From the NCBI RefSeq assembly GCF_005491425.1, contig NZ_CP028083.1, positions 644,001 to 708,000 on the forward strand: 64,000 nucleotides of DNA, written 5' to 3'. The notes under the pieces were generated by a model. The model worked only from the letters and a program-made list of their open reading frames with translations, was not told where the DNA came from and made no database searches. This document shows, piece by piece, positions 62,792 to 64,000 of this stretch. This DNA comes from Lysinibacillus sp. SGAir0095. GTDB taxonomy: Bacteria > Bacillota > Bacilli > Bacillales_A > Planococcaceae. Positions within the stretch are counted from its first letter, which is position 1. Each line of letters opens with the position of its first letter. The position numbers and the translations under genes are program-made.

Positions 62792-63223
62792 TTAATTTCC
62801 ATTCACAAGACATTTTTCAAAGATGGTATGTAATGTTTTAATTTCGTCATTTGTGAGCATGCCGAACATTGTGTTAACCATAGCTGATACTTGTGCACGT
62901 GATTCTTTTAAGATCTTTTCGCCTTCTGTTGTAATGGCGATTTGTGAAGCGCGGCGGTCAGCATTACTTTGTGTTTTTTCGATAAAGCCGCCATTAATCA
63001 GCTTTGTGGTTAAAACAGTAACACCACCCGTCGTCACTTTTAAGCGTTCAGCAATTGCAGAAGGACGTTTTGGACCTTCTTTTGCCAATAAATCTAAGAG
63101 TAATATATGAGATTTTGAAAATCCTAAAATATTTTGTTGGTTCCACTCATTAGCCCATTTACGCTCCAATGAAGATACAACTTCAAAAAGAGAGGAAAGG
63201 ACTTCATGTCGTTGGTTATCCAT
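62792..63223 (-). CDS. MarR-family transcriptional regulator
   Basis: A 143-residue regulator with a winged helix-turn-helix: PKRPSAIAERLKVTTGGVTVLTTKLINGGFIEKTQSNADRRASQIAITTEG spans about residues 50-100, with the DRR wing typical of MarR. The ATG at 63223 is preceded by GGAGC at suitable spacing; the frame is open 15 codons further without support. It lies 76 bp downstream of the spx-like gene on the same strand, and palindromic sites lie before that gene, so autoregulation of the pair is a reasonable inference. The ligand is unknown. Confidence 0.88.
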   Translation of the reverse strand: MDNQRHEVLSSLFEVVSSLERKWANEWNQQNILGFSKSHILLLDLLAKEGPKRPSAIAERLKVTTGGVTVLTTKLINGGFIEKTQSNADRRASQIAITTEGEKILKESRAQVSAMVNTMFGMLTNDEIKTLHTIFEKCLVNGN

Positions 63224-63299
63224 ATGCTCAGCTCCACTTACAAAATTCATTTCGCAGGTCTTGTACATTTACGAAACTTGCTTTCGCTAGCCGATTTGA

Positions 63300-63704
63300 T
63301 TACCCTTGTGCAGCGATTTGTTGCATAGCATTTAACTCGTATGCACGAACTTTACGTGGAATAAAACGGCGAATATCCATTTCGTTGTATCCAACTTGAA
63401 TACGTTTTTCATCAAGCAGTATTGGGCTACGCAACATACGTGGGTATTGCTGAATTAAGTTATATAAATCTTGTATAGATAATTGATCGATATCAATATT
63501 TAAGTTTTTAAAATCATTTGAGTTAGTTGCAATGATTTCATCTGTACCATCTTCAGTCATTCTTAAAATATTTTTAAATTCTGCTAATGTTAAAGGTTGA
63601 GATGTAATACGTTTTTCTGTGAAATTAATTTCATTTTCTTTTAACCATTTAATAGCTTTTCGTGAAGAAGAACAGCTAGATTGCGTATAAATTGTAACTG
63701 TCAT
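63300..63704 (-). CDS. Spx/MgsR (ArsC-like) family regulator with CxxS in place of CxxC
   Basis: A 134-residue protein clearly of the Spx family: ILRMTEDGTDEIIATNSNDF, LDEKRIQVGYNEMDIRRFIPRKVR. Spx binds the RNA polymerase alpha subunit and redirects transcription under thiol stress, switched by a CxxC disulfide. Here that motif is C11-S-S-S14, so only one cysteine remains. The LRRP segment, whose second arginine is important in B. subtilis Spx, reads LRSP. It is therefore likely a paralogue without the redox switch. The start ATG at 63704 follows GGGGAG. It heads a short operon with the MarR gene. Confidence 0.9.
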   Translation of the reverse strand: MTVTIYTQSSCSSSRKAIKWLKENEINFTEKRITSQPLTLAEFKNILRMTEDGTDEIIATNSNDFKNLNIDIDQLSIQDLYNLIQQYPRMLRSPILLDEKRIQVGYNEMDIRRFIPRKVRAYELNAMQQIAAQG

Positions 63705-63730
63705 AAAATCTCCCCGCTTTCGTATATTTT

Positions 63731-63799
63731 AAAGTTTCGAAACTTTACTGGTAAGATATTTTTGCTTATATTAATATCTTACTAGTAAGTTAATGGTAA
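63731..63799. promoter_or_regulatory. Palindromic operator region upstream of the spx-like gene
   Basis: AAAGTTTCGAAACTTT (63731-63746) is a perfect 16-bp palindrome. It is followed by three related elements: TTACTGGTAA (63745), TTACTAGTAA (63779, perfect palindrome) and TTAATGGTAA (63790). The first two also sit in a larger inverted repeat (16-base arms, one mismatch). Such sites suit a MarR-type dimer, and a marR gene is in the operon. Beyond 63800 to the window end no gene is seen. Confidence 0.5.
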
Positions 63800-64000
63800 G
63801 TCAATAGCAATTTTTGTTTTCTATAAGTGAGCTTATTACATTTAATTAATAACCGTTTTTCTATAAATATATACGTCTTAAAAGAAAAAAAGTTTCATTT
63901 ATTTGCATTTATCATTTGAAAATGCTAATTTTAAATATTTATTTTGAATGCCGAAGAATCTCGAAAAGTTGAATTTGGTATTTTGATAGAATTCGAATGG

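Overview
The window is a low-GC, gene-dense bacterial chromosome segment. It carries spore-specific genes (an SspH-type small acid-soluble spore protein and two SspE-like gamma-type ones), a Spx-family regulator, CarD, YumC-type ferredoxin-NADP reductase, DUF2512 and YitT proteins, AGGAGG-type ribosome binding sites and many ATG/GTG/TTG starts. This fits an endospore-forming Bacillales, most likely the Lysinibacillus / Solibacillus / Psychrobacillus side of the group. The genus is inference. No rRNA, tRNA, prophage, intact insertion sequence or CRISPR array was seen.

Layout. 0-4.8 kb: an ECF sigma factor with its DUF4179 anti-sigma partner (cut by the window edge), an AIM24 protein, a DUF2512 membrane protein, ferredoxin-NADP reductase and a HAD phosphatase. 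5-9 kb: a serine hydrolase, a DUF1801 protein, a membrane-anchored Lon-like protease split by a one-base frameshift, and a secreted GH25/LysM lysozyme. 9-12.2 kb: a short-chain dehydrogenase divergent from a TetR regulator, quinone reductase and thioesterase. 12.4-18.8 kb: a TauE exporter, then an amine-use locus (AraC regulator, copper amine oxidase, a frameshifted APC permease, two unknown proteins). 19-28.7 kb: mixed single genes (acetyltransferases, acyltransferase, CarD, Tag glycosylase, methyltransferase, YdjM, DUF817, S9 peptidase, an orphan HicB), with a 51-bp tandem hairpin repeat near 26.2 kb.

28.7-35.6 kb is the most coherent system: three Zur-box-like palindromes upstream of a six-gene, translationally coupled operon. 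It encodes a peptide/opine-type ABC importer plus an MFS protein and matches the cntABCDF-cntE metallophore uptake/export layout, but no metallophore biosynthesis gene is present. 35.7-39.3 kb: an atypical ketoacyl synthase coupled to a membrane GGDEF/EAL protein. 39.6-48.5 kb: a broken acetyltransferase, YnfA, an old yellow enzyme, a DUF2071 protein, an isochorismatase-like hydrolase, a methyltransferase, a DUF925 nucleotidyltransferase, DinB and YitT proteins, an acetyltransferase and a quinone reductase. 48.6-50 kb: an acetyltransferase and an ATPase behind a near-consensus sigma-A promoter overlapped by a LexA-type box. 50-57 kb: spore proteins, VOC proteins, acetyltransferases, a chemoreceptor and a HAD phosphatase. 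57-64 kb: an AbrB-type membrane protein, heme O synthase, a 770-bp gene-free region with DnaA-box-like motifs and a probable small RNA, a dipeptidase, an ECF sigma factor, and a spx-like/marR pair with candidate operators.

Two apparent single-base frameshifts and one deleted acetyltransferase are present. The frameshifts may be true mutations or assembly errors; sequence alone cannot tell.
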